Of a stretch of DNA of 64,000 bases, positions 47,801-58,060 are shown one piece after another. Each line of letters opens with the position of its first letter. The first letter of the stretch is position 1. The translations under genes were made by a program, and so were the position numbers. The DNA comes from Cristatella mucedo (lineage: Eukaryota > Bryozoa > Phylactolaemata > Cristatellidae). The notes beneath the pieces are model-generated. The model was given only the letters and a program-made list of their open reading frames with translations, was not told the origin of the DNA and did no database searches. The stretch lies in contig WPIO01000075.1 in NCBI GenBank assembly GCA_009760855.2, positions 1,777,501 through 1,841,500 of the forward strand. The letters run 5' to 3'.

Positions 47801-49362
47801 GCAGATTACCGGTGAGCTGTCACGATTTCGTGTGATTTCTGATTGCCTGGGCATGGTAACTTCTATTCACTCACTCATTTACCAGGAAATCGTGTGTCCA
47901 GTCTGCTCTCTCCTTCACGACTAGCCGAGCTTGTCGTAAGCTTGACCGAATCTCAAAAGTGATGCTAATGACTTGATGAGTAGGTCTGGGATAATTGAAA
48001 ACTGATATTAACTGGAAAATTGTCTAAGCTGTGAAAAAGAAGAAGACGACAATAAATATTTCTTAATAGATACAAAGGACTTGAAGCTAACAGGGTACCA
48101 GAGACCCGCAGGGAGAACATGCCACTGCAAAATATAATATCCAGAAGTCAAGCTATGCGTATTTTCTCGCCAGTCATTTTCACTTCAGTCACTCGGCTCG
48201 AGTTCCTGTTACAGAATACTTACTTTGTCGCGTTCTCCCCAAAATCGTGGTAAAAAAGTAGTCCTGATTTGAAATTTTACCACCATTCCTTGGCATCTTG
48301 CAGTATGAGAGCATGGAAACAGGCCGGCAAGCCTGGTGGACATGCTCGGACGGAGCATGAGTTTGACTGCCCAGCACTGGGCCAGCCCCCAGGGATTGCA
48401 GATGAAAGCAAGACTGACTGGATTGACAGCCTGACTGATTGCTGTTATGCCTCCACTAAGAACGTATACCGGCGAGAAGCCTGAGAAGTAGGCGGTTTCA
48501 ATGCTCCGTCCTTGCGGCTTGAACTTGTGACCTGATTGACCGGACGTTCGCCGTCTCTGACGTTTGTCAGCGAGTCAATGAGACGGGCGCAAGATCGACC
48601 TTAAAGGAAGAGAGCCATGACAATCTGTGTGAACTGTGTGCCTACTTCCATGCATTCTGGCTTCCACTTGACTACGTTTCTTTACCGACCGAGAACTGGT
48701 AATTGAGTGCATGGAAACTTGTCAACGTAATTTTGAACCAACTCTAGTTTATACAGGAGGCCCGGGGAGATCTTTGAAACTGTGAAACAAGGAATTATAA
48801 TCCACTTCATCCACTAATCATGCACATTTAAATGCACAGGGGAAATTTCTTGACATGTTTTTGCCGCCAGAAACGAGGAATAGCGAGTGAGTGGAGATTG
48901 TAATTATATAGTTTAGCAGGCCCGCTCCCATTCGGCTGGAATATTCAGCGTCAGTTAACAGGGCTGCCAATTTCAGCGAACAAAGCTAGCTGGGATGTCA
49001 TAACCGTAATCTTGGCACGCGGTTCCAAGACTCTTCCCTGGATGAGCACATTGCATCTGACATCGCAGCTAGATCAATCCAATTTTCTTTGTTTAGTTTT
49101 CACTACTCAGGCCTTTAATCGTCAGTAGCTTGTGCACAACTTAGCTACATGTCTGGCAGTGACGTCAATGACAGAGCTGACCCACGTTAACACTTTCTTA
49201 TGATTCTTCAGTATTCTCGCAAAGCATGCCTCACCAATTTTTGGGGCTGCTCTATTTGCAGCTCAAACCTTGGGCAACGTAAAAGACACGCTAGGAGGCG
49301 CCACCGCCATTGGCAAGGATGCCATCTCTGTAGTTGTGGATCACGTGAGCAACGGCTACTAG
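44589..49362 (+). CDS. Secreted Ala/Val/Leu-rich helical protein, 320 aa, seven coding exons
   Basis: Exons 44589-44820, 45072-45199, 46939-47041, 47118-47203, 47330-47449, 47619-47811 and 49262-49362 join into one 963-nt open frame. All introns are GT-AG and the phases (1,0,1,0,0,1) fit. The start is the first ATG after the 5'-UTR intron and opens a signal peptide: residues 2-18 are hydrophobic, with likely cleavage after TGA at residue 19. The mature chain has only two cysteines (22 and 30). The rest is Gly/Ala/Val/Leu/Lys/Asp-rich with amphipathic heptad- or 11-mer-like spacing, few aromatics and no membrane segment. GKDA recurs at residues 272 and 305, 33 apart. It recalls exchangeable-apolipoprotein or LEA-type helices in composition, but I cannot assign a family or function. 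A decayed paralogue lies at 32.9-35.3 kb. Confidence 0.8.
45072..45199 (+). CDS. Helical secreted protein, exon 2 (residues 78-120)
   Basis: It follows TTTTTTCTCTGCATATAG and ends CTCAAG|GTACGA. It encodes AGTIGNSLQKIG, REIELDPVVAGV and FLQSLGSALK. The decayed paralogue keeps AGTIGNSL with only synonymous changes. Confidence 0.8.
45840..45985 (-). mobile_element. SINE family A, inside intron 2
   Basis: The minus strand reads GATCCAGGTCGTGGGTCTGA, GTCCTGCTGTGGGCAATT and CACCGCAAGCGGTGGCTAG. The head is clear and the 3' end is diverged. Confidence 0.7.
46364..46514 (+). repeat. Three tandem copies of a 51-bp unit, inside intron 2
   Basis: The unit starts GAGCGAGACTGCGCAATGAC. Copies begin at 46364, 46415 and 46466; the first two are identical or nearly so and the third is diverged. 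The 17-residue repeat in the minus-strand frame 46259-46600 follows from the period being a multiple of three. Confidence 0.95.
46939..47041 (+). CDS. Helical secreted protein, exon 3 (residues 121-154)
   Basis: Acceptor TTGCTGTAG, donor GTCG|GTTAGT, phase 1. It encodes DKLEEVISKLVD and LDFSRDVSNEV. The preceding intron (1739 bp) holds a SINE and a 51-bp tandem repeat. Confidence 0.8.
47118..47203 (+). CDS. Helical secreted protein, exon 4 (residues 155-183)
   Basis: Acceptor TTTAATTGCAG, donor GAG|GTAGGA. It is an Ala-rich helix with GAAGKTAAAMVQGAEALLA and ends GHE. Confidence 0.8.
47330..47449 (+). CDS. Helical secreted protein, exon 5 (residues 184-223)
   Basis: Acceptor CTCTTGTTGTAG, donor TGG|GTGAGT, exactly 40 codons. 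It encodes DILASAAAALQNSLKAV and ends SPHLQTVGW. Confidence 0.8.
47619..47811 (+). CDS. Helical secreted protein, exon 6 (residues 224-287)
   Basis: Acceptor GAATTGCAG, donor ACCG|GTGAGC, phase 1. It is the longest helical stretch, with LGSLVKEQASNLAEVV, TDLGSKLTDHVS and HGKDALGAAKDAIS. A cryptic CAC|GTGAGC donor lies inside it at 47718. Confidence 0.85.
47812..48056 (+). other. Possible alternative 3' end within intron 6
   Basis: If the exon 6 donor is not used, the frame runs on for 37 codons (containing EIVCPVCSLLHD) to TAG at 47922-47924. An AATAAA follows at 48051-48056. This would give a shorter protein with two extra C-terminal cysteines. The decayed paralogue keeps the exon 6 donor, so splicing is probably the main path. 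Confidence 0.35.
49262..49362 (+). CDS. Helical secreted protein, exon 7 (residues 288-320)
   Basis: The acceptor CTCTATTTGCAG restores phase. It encodes QTLGNVKDTLGG, then AIGKDAISVVVDHVSNGY and TAG at 49360. A CAC|GTGAGC donor at 49345 would end the exon 83 bp in, in phase 0, so a further exon is possible; I find none. No AATAAA is seen within about 300 bp of the stop. Confidence 0.65.
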
Positions 49363-49670
49363 AAAGAAATGTGTATCGTCATCGCCGTGACAACGAGCTG
49401 GATTGTCGGGAATTATTCATTTCACTCGGCTTTCAGTATAGGGGACATAAATCTGCCCATTTCCATTAAGCGATTGGGCTGCTAGCGTCTCATGTATTTT
49501 CAAGTAAATACAGTGAACCCCAATCATCAAAATGCCCACGTGCATGTCAATGCAGCCACTCTTTGCGTATTAGCACTGCGTATCTGCACATTTCTCTCCT
49601 GGTTGTTAAATGCCCCTTTGTACACTTCCTCCCTCTAGCACACTTATTGTAAATTAATGTTTTTTCTGCC
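49363..49670. other. 3' flank of the helical-protein gene
   Basis: It probably includes the 3' UTR. I see no canonical polyadenylation hexamer. Confidence 0.35.
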
Positions 49671-49674
49671 GCTG

Positions 49675-49790
49675 TAACTCTGCAAAGCCACAGAAACTGA
49701 GTGTTGAGTGGGGGATTTTTCTAAAGTGCACTACAATATTAAGCGGCTTTCAGTAGGCATGCTGTAGCCAACAGACTTCATCTCGTACCT
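49675..49790 (+). repeat. Unnamed dispersed repeat, copy 3
   Basis: CACAGAAACTGAG, AAAGTGCACTACAA, TAAGCGGCTTTCAGTA and AGCCAACAGACTTCAT follow in the same order as at 14.8 kb and 21.6 kb. Confidence 0.5.
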
Positions 49791-49799
49791 GCCTTCATC

Positions 49800-51780
49800 C
49801 AGCTCTGGGAATGAGACAGTAGCCCAATCGTAGGCGGATATCTAGTCCAATTCTAGCTTCATTTTAGCCCATTAGAATCTCGCCGCAAAAATGGGTCAAG
49901 CCATTCCGCAAATGGGACTCCGAGAACTTTTCCCGCTAGTATTATTGCACACAATTTATTGTGCGAGTCTTCAGTATGGAGATGCATTCTGCTGACGTGC
50001 TGGTGTCGTGTGGGCACTCGAAAAACCAAAGAACAATCCAGACTGACCTGCAAGTACTTTAAAACGCCATAGTTGTATTCTCTCGGCCGAACGAGCATCC
50101 GCACGCAGGTAGGGTAGGAGGAAGCAAGGGGAACGACTCTGCCATATTCGGCCTGATTCGAGCTGCTCTTGCGCACGTTTACTGCAGAACTCTCATCATC
50201 GAGGCGGTTGGTCGCTGGTGCGCCATGCTTGCCTATGCTTGCCTCCTATTCCTGAAGTCACGTGACTCGAAATCCCGGAGAATCCCGGGGAATCCCGAGG
50301 AAGCTGCTTCTTTCTCTTCTGCACCTCGGCATTCTCTCACTCGAAGCTCAGCACTGCATTCAATCACAGTCCCTGGTTCCACTCACCCAGTGCTGTGTCC
50401 TCAGGTACTATCTGGCACCAGGAAAACCACTGAGAGCGTGCAAGGCTCTCAGCATATCACATGCCGCGGACGTTTTTGACTAAATCCATTTTATATTACT
50501 CCTCGATGGGGTCAGAAAGCCAACTAGGCTCTCCAATTCCTCAACCAAATGCATACTCTGGCTGGTGGGTTAATTATTGCTTACTCGAGTAAGGTGTACG
50601 TCAATCTTCCTCCGATCCCGAGTGAACATGACGGGCTAAGGCCGCATCAGAAAAATGGCATGCAAGGGCACGGAAGATCTTGTCGAAGTGGTAAAACTGA
50701 AGCCGACACTGGGAAAAACAAGCCGGAGCCTAGAACGCAGACTGAACCCATCGGCCGAAGCATGACAGCGAGCTAGTTACAATTAAACTAGATTTGATCT
50801 CAATTACGTTGCTATCATCAATCGAAAGGTAGGCAAGCCTGAACACTTCGGCCGAAGGATGACAGCAAGCTGGTCACAATTAAATTAGATTGGATCTCAA
50901 TGACGTCGCCACCATCGTCGACATAGGCTGCTGCTAGCTGTTGCACTATGTAGGTCCGTGCTGTCCCCTCTAGAACCCACTAGCCCATTGCCACGCTGCT
51001 TGATGCGGGCTGAGCTTGTAGCCCATATTCAAAGGAGAAGACCTCAGGGAGATTAAGATTAGGATTGTGGCTAGGGAAGATTAAGCAAGTTGTTCGACGA
51101 GCGCCATGCATGCCAAAGCGGAAGCTGGAGGCGGCAGAATGCAGACAACGGCAGCCTGGCCGCAGGCCGCCGCCGCCGAAGTGGCCAAGATTTGCACGTG
51201 GGCCAGCGTCAGTGTTGCCCTTTTCTGACGCCTGCCGGGTCTGATCGCTAAAGTGAAGCGCCTGCAAGGAGCTCCAAGCGCCAACCTAGCGGGCGGTCGC
51301 GGGACTGTCAAGGTCAAGGCCTCTAGAAGCGTTTCTGCTCACCAGCAGGTGTCTGCCACGAGACGCCGCCCTTCCAGTGATAAGACAATCGGTTATTCGA
51401 AACAGCCAGCTGTGGGTGTTTTCGTGGAAAGTGGTCACTGTGCAGATGGCTCGTAACTAATCTCATTATCCAGGCGCTACAAATAGGACGTAGCTGCTTC
51501 CACGTCAGAATACAACTCCAGCACACCAACGCTCGTCATGACGGTGGTCAATACAGTGGCGCTGGCACAAATTAGGGTCAAATTTTGAGCCTTAAGATCG
51601 CGGCTAGTGACTTGCAGGTGCTTTAGAACTGCATGCAGCTTTGCCGAATCAGCTTAGCTGAGTATGATAGCAACGTAGAGTGCCCTGGATTTAAAGTACA
51701 CATCTATAGCTTAGAGAAGTCTTTCGCCAACTTCGGAGAGATTTACAGGCGTTCCAAAAGCAGGAGAAATTAGGCATGGT
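49800..51780. other. Unassigned intergenic sequence
   Basis: Frames at 49859-50176 minus, 50225-50483 plus and 51081-51317 minus have no recognised domain. Short GAATCCCG repeats lie at about 50270-50300. The stretch 51080-51330 is GC-rich with Ala-rich frames but no paired splice sites. Confidence 0.35.
50751..50925 (+). repeat. Imperfect tandem duplication, 97-bp period
   Basis: TCGGCCGAAG..ATGACAGC and the following block with TTACAATTAAA and GATCTCAAT start at 50751 and again at 50848, with roughly 85% identity over the first 75 bp by eye. Confidence 0.8.
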
Positions 51781-51786
51781 TACTCT

Positions 51787-51952
51787 CGCACGGTGCAATG
51801 GCGGTTGGTTTTTACGACCTCTGCCCCGAGGTCGTGGGCTTGAATCCTGTGGTGGACAATCCATTGTCGCCACTGCAAGCGGTGGTGATAGCCGTCAAGG
51901 CTCTTCTGTCGCTATACAAAAATAGGCTGTTAAATCAGCTAGTATTTTTTTT
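51787..51952 (+). mobile_element. SINE family A, well preserved
   Basis: GCACGGTGCAATGGCGGTTG, ACGACCTCTGCCCCGAGGTC, GTGGGCTTGAATCCTGTGG (B-box region), CACTGCAAGCGGTGGTGAT, AGCCGTCAAGGCTCTTCTGT, GGCTGTTAAATCAGCTAG, then a T-run. This is the best reference copy of the family. Confidence 0.85.
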
Positions 51953-52037
51953 GAATGGCTAGAGCTCAACTAAGCCCAACTGTTGAAAACCAACTAAAAG
52001 CGAACTGACTGACCAATTCGGCTGTCATATATTCTAA

Positions 52038-52233
52038 CCATGTTATAATAATAAAAATACACTTGATAAAGCGACCTCGGAGAACTCAATCTCTTTCTAT
52101 GCGCTTTACATTGCTGCTAAGGAAACACGATCGAATGGTGAGTGGTATCATGCTTGATAAACAACGTGAATAACATGGTTAGGGGTGAAATGCACAGGAT
52201 CAGCATGCATGTTTGGTCAGTGGCAGCATGCAG
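52038..52233 (-). mobile_element. L2-like LINE 3' end
   Basis: On the minus strand, 3' UTR blocks (CATTTCACCCCTAACCATG) lead to the stem-loop TAAAGCGCATAGAAAGAG and a TTTTTATTATTATA tail. Confidence 0.8.
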
Positions 52234-52519
52234 TTCGTTGCATGAACGGTTTCAGACCGTTCCGATTCAGGCATCGCGAGTGCTCAAAACGTCGGGGAAT
52301 TATAATCGGATGCTGATTCATCGCACCGCCGTTTCGCAAGTCTGGCTACAAGTTCTGCGAAATGTCAACCGGAAGAGACGCTCCCGCAGCCGCCTCTCTG
52401 CTTTCTCTGACCTCAGCTCATCGTTGATCGTAACCAGCATCTGCGAGATTGCTCTGCGCCTTCAATTTTAGAGTGAAAACGCTGCAACACATAAATAAAG
52501 CTTCACTGAATTATCAGAC

Positions 52520-52655
52520 TTGTTTACATAACAACGGAAGAGCCTTGAAAGCTATCACCACCTTTTTTAGTGGGAGCTAAAACATCGCCAGCGGAAGGAC
52601 TCGAATCGTACACCTAGATCGTGAACAGCAACACCTTTACTCCTGGATCAGTAGT
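52520..52655 (-). mobile_element. SINE family A
   Basis: The minus strand reads GATCTAGGTGTACGATTCGA (B-box region), TGATAGCTTTCAAGGCTCTT and a shortened end. Confidence 0.6.
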
Positions 52656-52756
52656 CAGGGGCAATATCTGGCAAAGTGCCAGTGCCTACTTTTCCGCAGG
52701 TTCACAACGCTCCAGAAGAGCTTTGGAAATGCTCCGGCAACGCTCGGGTAAAACTA

Positions 52757-52875
52757 CCCTAGCCATTCAATCACGCTTCCTCTGTAGCATATGTAAAGTG
52801 CCTAGAAACAGATCGAGTTCTCTATGAAGCCACTAAAACACATTTATTTTTAATATAATTATTATTATTGATTCA
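52757..52875 (+). mobile_element. L2-like LINE 3' end, diverged
   Basis: GCCATTCAATCACGCTTCC, ATGTAAAGTGCCTAGAAACAG, TCGAGTTCTCTATGAAGCC and an ATTATTATTATTG tail. Confidence 0.7.
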
Positions 52876-52967
52876 TTTAGCGGCGACAGATCATCGACTG
52901 TCAATGTATGTGCGAGACAAGCGAAGGATGACTGGTCTTCGGTGCGTGGTTCAGGCAAGCGTAATGC

Positions 52968-54090
52968 TGATAAAAATAAAGCCCTCAGATAACTCGATCT
53001 CTTTCTAGGCGCTTTACATTAGCTGCAAAGAAATTATATCGAATGGTTAGTGGAATCATTCGCAATAAACAACAAGAATGACATGGTTAGGGGTGAAATG
53101 CACTGGGTCAGCATGTAAGTATGGTTAGTGGAAGCATGCACAGTGTCAGTACCCATGAGCACATAAAGAACGAATCGCATGGACCCACTAATTGTTTTTA
53201 TAAATAGGTGCATTTTAAATTTTCCCTTTGATGTGGACAAGTCTGGAGATGTCGTGATGCAAGTCTGGATTGAGTTCCAGGCTTTGGGAGCATAAAAACT
53301 AAAGGTACGGTCTCTCAAGAAATTGAGGTTCGTACGAGAAATAAGTACACGATTAGATTCCGAAAAGCAGTTGATACGATGCTTAACATGGTGGAGCAGT
53401 AGATCATATAAGTAAGCTGAAGCCCAATAAAGAAGGGGTGCAAAAGTGAGTGACAAAACCTAGAAATCGTTGCATTGCTTGACTGAGAGCCAGTGCAGGT
53501 CGGCGAGAAGTGGTGCGATGTGGCAACTGTGACGCTAACGACAGTCAAGCCTAGCTGTAAAGTTTTGCACCAGCTGTAAGTGCCTGAATGCACAGGCCAG
53601 TAGACCAGCAAGCAGTTAGTTGCAGAACTCAAGATGTCGCAAATGCATGGACCAATTTAGATATGGTATCCCTGTCTAAACTAGCCCGAATTTGAGCAAT
53701 TTTATATAGCTGAAATTAGGCAAACGTAACTGTGGGGTTGATGTGGTTGTCTTATGTACGGTCACTTTGGAACATGACAACTAGATTTCATGCATATTCA
53801 ACAGAACTTATGCTGGCAGAGCCGATTGTCAGCATTAACGTTTCGGTGTCTGACTCACACTCAGTTTGCCCATAACTAGTAAGTTAGTTGTATCATTATT
53901 CCATTTAAAAAGTTTCCTGCCATCTACGTGTGGGTGTCACCGATACATGCAGCAAGGGATTTGAGAGAACTCAACGTGCTAGAGGGCTGGGAGGAATTAA
54001 TGCAAAGGTACGACCGAGCGTCCTCTGCATAGAAGTGAAAGCGTAGATAGTGCTTGGCAATCACATTGGCGAGAGCGAGTGCAGAAGGCG
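52968..54090 (-). pseudogene. L2-like LINE, reverse transcriptase fragment to tail
   Basis: Reading the minus strand from about 54090: LANVIAKHYLRFHFYAEDAR (the YADD region, here YAED), a SSTLSSLKSL block, then CLLVYWPVH, HFSPTCTGSQS, the AWNSIQTCITTSPDLSTS block, the 3' UTR and the stem-loop GTAAAGCGCCTAGAAAGAG with an ATTTTTAT tail at about 52968-52982. Multiple frameshifts are present. Confidence 0.8.
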
Positions 54091-54631
54091 GATGCAGGCA
54101 TGTGGGCTTCAGCGGAATTTTACTAGCTATGCTGCTGGCGTATATGGGGTATTCTTAAAGTATGCAAACTTTTACGACGCAGCTGCTAACTCATAGTCCT
54201 GCGATAATATGCTCACACGTCACCTCTAAGAACAGAGTCCTGCATCGGGCAGTTATTAACAGCATTCTGAAAGTTGGGCGAAAGTGTTGCACTTGCACTG
54301 ATATGCCATGTCCGTTGGGCTTGGAAGGAATTCTCAGACTTAGACCGCTCTTGGCTATGGAAGAAGAGAGGCTGTCAGTATTCCCTTAAAATCTATTGAC
54401 GACAGAGCTGACTGAGAGCAGCTATCTTTTTCAGACGAGTTGACATTACGTAGACTAAATATGATTTTTTATACATTCGTGCTGAGAAATCCTGGCGGCT
54501 TCTGCTGAGTGCAAGGCTAAATACTGTAGTGCTCGGGTGCCAAACTCGACATGAATTTATGATGATTTTATCAATGACAATAGCGTTAGAACCTATAGAA
54601 CTTACGTATTCATACTAATGTGTGTGCAAGG

Positions 54632-54702
<71 letters not shown>
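54632..54702. repeat. (CT)n-(AT)n microsatellite
   Basis: About 17 CT units, then about 17 AT units. Confidence 0.97.
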
Positions 54703-54704
<2 letters not shown>

Positions 54705-54744
54705 TGCGTGGACATTTGAAGTCAAGCGATGTATCTCTGTCTGT

Positions 54745-55045
54745 AACTCCACAAAGATGCGCAGGCTTAGCGTATGCTATGCACACGAGTTTTCGCAGCA
54801 CAGTCAAAGCAGCCCATGCGGCTTGCGGTTCGCGATGTGAATGATGGACTGTTTTTCTTTAACAGCAAGATTTCAGCGTCAAAGATAATCAAGCAACTAC
54901 TATTGGTTAGCTGTTTCTTCACTGTACCGACAACGTTACGTCCTCATTACCAAGTATCTCTATTTGCACGTTCTCTCGACGGCCATGACGTGCTTGGAAG
55001 TTCTATTCAGAAGACACCGACGCATACAACCATCAGATTAGATCT
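54745..55045 (+). pseudogene. Possible third, very decayed copy of the helical-protein gene
   Basis: One frame reads LAYAMHTSFRSTVKAAHAA, with spacing like LASAAAALQNSLKAV of exon 5. After TTTCTTTAACAG at 54865, another reads SVKDNQATTI, like LVKEQASNL of exon 6, and further on DGHDVLGSSI resembles HGKDALGAAK. The order is right but gaps and frame changes are needed, so chance is a real alternative. Confidence 0.2.
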
Positions 55046-55099
55046 CTATCAACAATTACGTGCGATCGCAGTAGTTTCTTAATTCTCTTCAGGCTATTA

Positions 55100-57230
55100 T
55101 GCAGTAGCTATGCATATAAGCCATTAAACTTCTACAATTGGTGCTAATTGCTGCCGCTCGGCTAATCTTTAGAAATTAGAAACTGATGAGTCCACCTGGA
55201 TAGAGCAGCAGCTATGGCATCAGGCTAATTAGCTTGTCAAAATCAGAATTCACATTCCAACTCGCTGGTCCATTACAGCCGTGCTCAATCGTGATAGGCG
55301 GAATAGCTGCACGTGTTTCAGTCTTTTCTTGCTTTAAGGCTCTGCTATTATAAAAAAATGGCTTGGTCTTTCCGTAGGCGAAAGATGGTTGGCGAAAGTA
55401 GCTCTCATTCGATGAGTACTAGAGCTTGGAATAAACTTCCTAAGTTCTTGTGCAACCATTATAATTCCTTTGGTGCTCACTATGGGGCACATATATATGC
55501 ACTCTGCACAGCTACTTTCATGCTACTCACTTCCTTTACCTCCACGCTACGTGCTTAGCTATGCCTTCCACTCCTTTGCTGCTTGAAATGGATTGCTTGG
55601 GCGAAAGCCCATCGAAAGTCCATCGAAAGCCGCCCGAGCTATTTATCCCGAACTTCTTCGATTGCGCTGTAGAACTCCAGCATGACACCGATTTAGTTCA
55701 CCAGCTCCCTCTAGAGTTAATAATCTAATATGCATTGTCAAGATGACATGGGTGTGAAAATTCACCAGTTTGAGTTGATAGCTGCCAGACTAGCGATAGA
55801 ATGGTAACAGTAATTGAGGTGCATAAAGTAGCACAGCTATTTTAGCTATGAGGTTATTGCTCAAACATCCACTTCCCTGACGGGAGTACATATGTTATTG
55901 CAAAGGCTTGCCGTCGGACATGAATAGCACGGTGTGCAACTGTGACAGTAATAGCCTTGACAAACTTTAAACGATGAATGTTTTAGTCCACGTACCGCGC
56001 CACTTTTACCACGGTGTTTATGGCGAACTGTGTGCTTAGCTAGGACTTCCTGTTTGGTATTGGAAGTACCGGTTCTTATAATCCTTCATGCGGTCAAAGA
56101 CGTACGTACTTTTCTTTTTCTGCCGCAATTTTTTCTCTATTTTAGCACTTTATCACAATTTATGTTGCATGATTAAGAATTTCTTCATCGATGCAATAAT
56201 TATTTTCATCAAATGAAATGCCAGCGGCTGTGTAAAATATTATTGTTATACCGACAAGAGGTTTTAAAATTTTGAAACTTAAATTTCAAGAAATAGATGC
56301 TAGATGCCTTTAACGGGCAGGATGAAAATGTTTTCTTTTACCGTGTGACGGTAGCTGTCTTCGCGAACTTGTGACGTGGAGACTTCTATTCTACCTGCTG
56401 AAGGTTGCCCGTTTAAATCTCGGACACCAAACTTCCTTTCAGACAGCACAATGTTCATTAGTGCTTTCCCTATATAAACTCTCGATACCTAATCTGCCGT
56501 GTTTTCATGCATCTGCTGCTGAATGGCTTCGGCCACTACACTACCCGTGGATTAAAGTGCATTTACATTTTAGCCTTCACCTTTGGACACAGTATAAATT
56601 AGCATTCCTTTCGACGAATGCATCAATGAATGAGGAGATATGAATGCTGAAAAATACGTTGCAATTGCATTTCTCTCAGAGCATCGTATGGCACCGAGGC
56701 ACTGTCAGCCCAATGAATGACACAGGGGCTGAGGAGTTCTAGCGTTACTAAATGCATAGCGGCTCATACCTGAATTTTTTGAAGGTTCGTAGCTACTGAC
56801 AGGTGTCAGCTGCAGAACTAACAGCTTGCAATATTTTCCAGGTACGGAATTATCCGCAGACTTCAGATTTCCAAGTCAGGTTAATCCACTTGATCTATAG
56901 AAACTCGGCTCTCTTTTTCTCTCTCTCTCTGTGTTTGAAGCCTTGAAGTCTCGGTTTCCATATCGATCAGCTTCATGAATGAGCGTACTATAGCTACATC
57001 TACTCTTTCCGACGCTAGGACTCGCGACATCGAAGATTGATCATTAAAGTTGATGCTGGTTCATCAGTGCCCACTGGTAAGGGGAGGAGATTGGCTGCTA
57101 ACGGGAAAGATTTGAGTCTCGAGAGTATGCTTCGAGAAATAGGCGGAACCGTCTACTTTGAGGCGTGGGATTGGAAACTTTCAAGGCCGCCGGTCAATCA
57201 GGAAATGACTTGAAAGACCGCATGGATTCT
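55100..57230. other. Mostly unassigned, A/T-rich
   Basis: A faint LINE-like TRAWNKLPKFL sits in the plus frame near 55420-55450. I recognise nothing else. Confidence 0.35.
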
Positions 57231-57234
57231 GCCT

Positions 57235-58060
57235 TCATTGATAATCCCTCATAGCCCTCCAGCACGTTGAATTCTCTCAACTCTTGCCCATATTAATGAC
57301 ATCCGTACGTGTATGGCAGCAAACTTTATTATTAAGAATGATGATAAAACCATCTTACTAGTTACTCGTAAACCAAGTGTTATTCAGAATTTAGGAAAGC
57401 TAACGCTAAAGGCTCTGCCAGCTTATTTTTTGTTTAATGTGCACGAAATCTAGGTGTCGTGTTTCAAATGTGAATTTTTGTTAGACGAGCACATCAACTC
57501 CGCAATCAAGTCTGCCTACTTTCAGCGAAACACAATTGCTAAAACTTAGGTCTGTTTAAACAGAGATACCACATCTGAATTGGTCTATACCTGTGACATC
57601 CCGTCTTGACTTCTGTGACTCACTGCTCGCTGGTCTACCGCCGGTGCAATCAGGCGCTTATAGCTGGTAAAAAACTCTGCAGCTAAGCTTGTCTGTCGTG
57701 AGCGTCTCAGTTGCCACATTTCACCACTTCTCGCCAACCTGCACCAACTCCCAGTCAAGCTACGCATTGCCATCATAGTTTTGCCACTCAATTTTAGGTC
57801 CTTTCATCCTTTTGCTCCAACCTACCTCTCAGAGCTACTGCCCAACCAAGCTAAGCATTGTGCCACCCACTTTTCATAATCTAATTTTTTACGTATACCT
57901 CGTACAAATCTCAAATCCTTTGAGTACCATGCCTAAGTTGGCATGCTTACAAAGACTTGAACTCACTCTAGACTTTCGTCACGACATCTCCTGACTTTCC
58001 CACATTTAGAAATAAACTCAAAACCCATCTTTTTATCACAACAGAAAGTGGTTAGCTTTG
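57235..58060 (+). pseudogene. L2-like LINE ORF2 3' fragment without tail
   Basis: It opens in the SSTLNSLNSC region after YADD and continues through reverse-transcriptase C-terminal blocks (LHQLPVKLRI, APTYLSELLPNQAKH). It stops at AAACCCATCTTTTTATCAC without the 3' UTR or stem-loop. This is unusual for LINE fragments and implies a later deletion. Confidence 0.7.

Noticed and set aside
51081-51330. Additional Ala-rich exons of the helical-protein gene
   Set aside because: Frames are Ala-rich but lack AG/GT borders in compatible phase and do not align with any exon.
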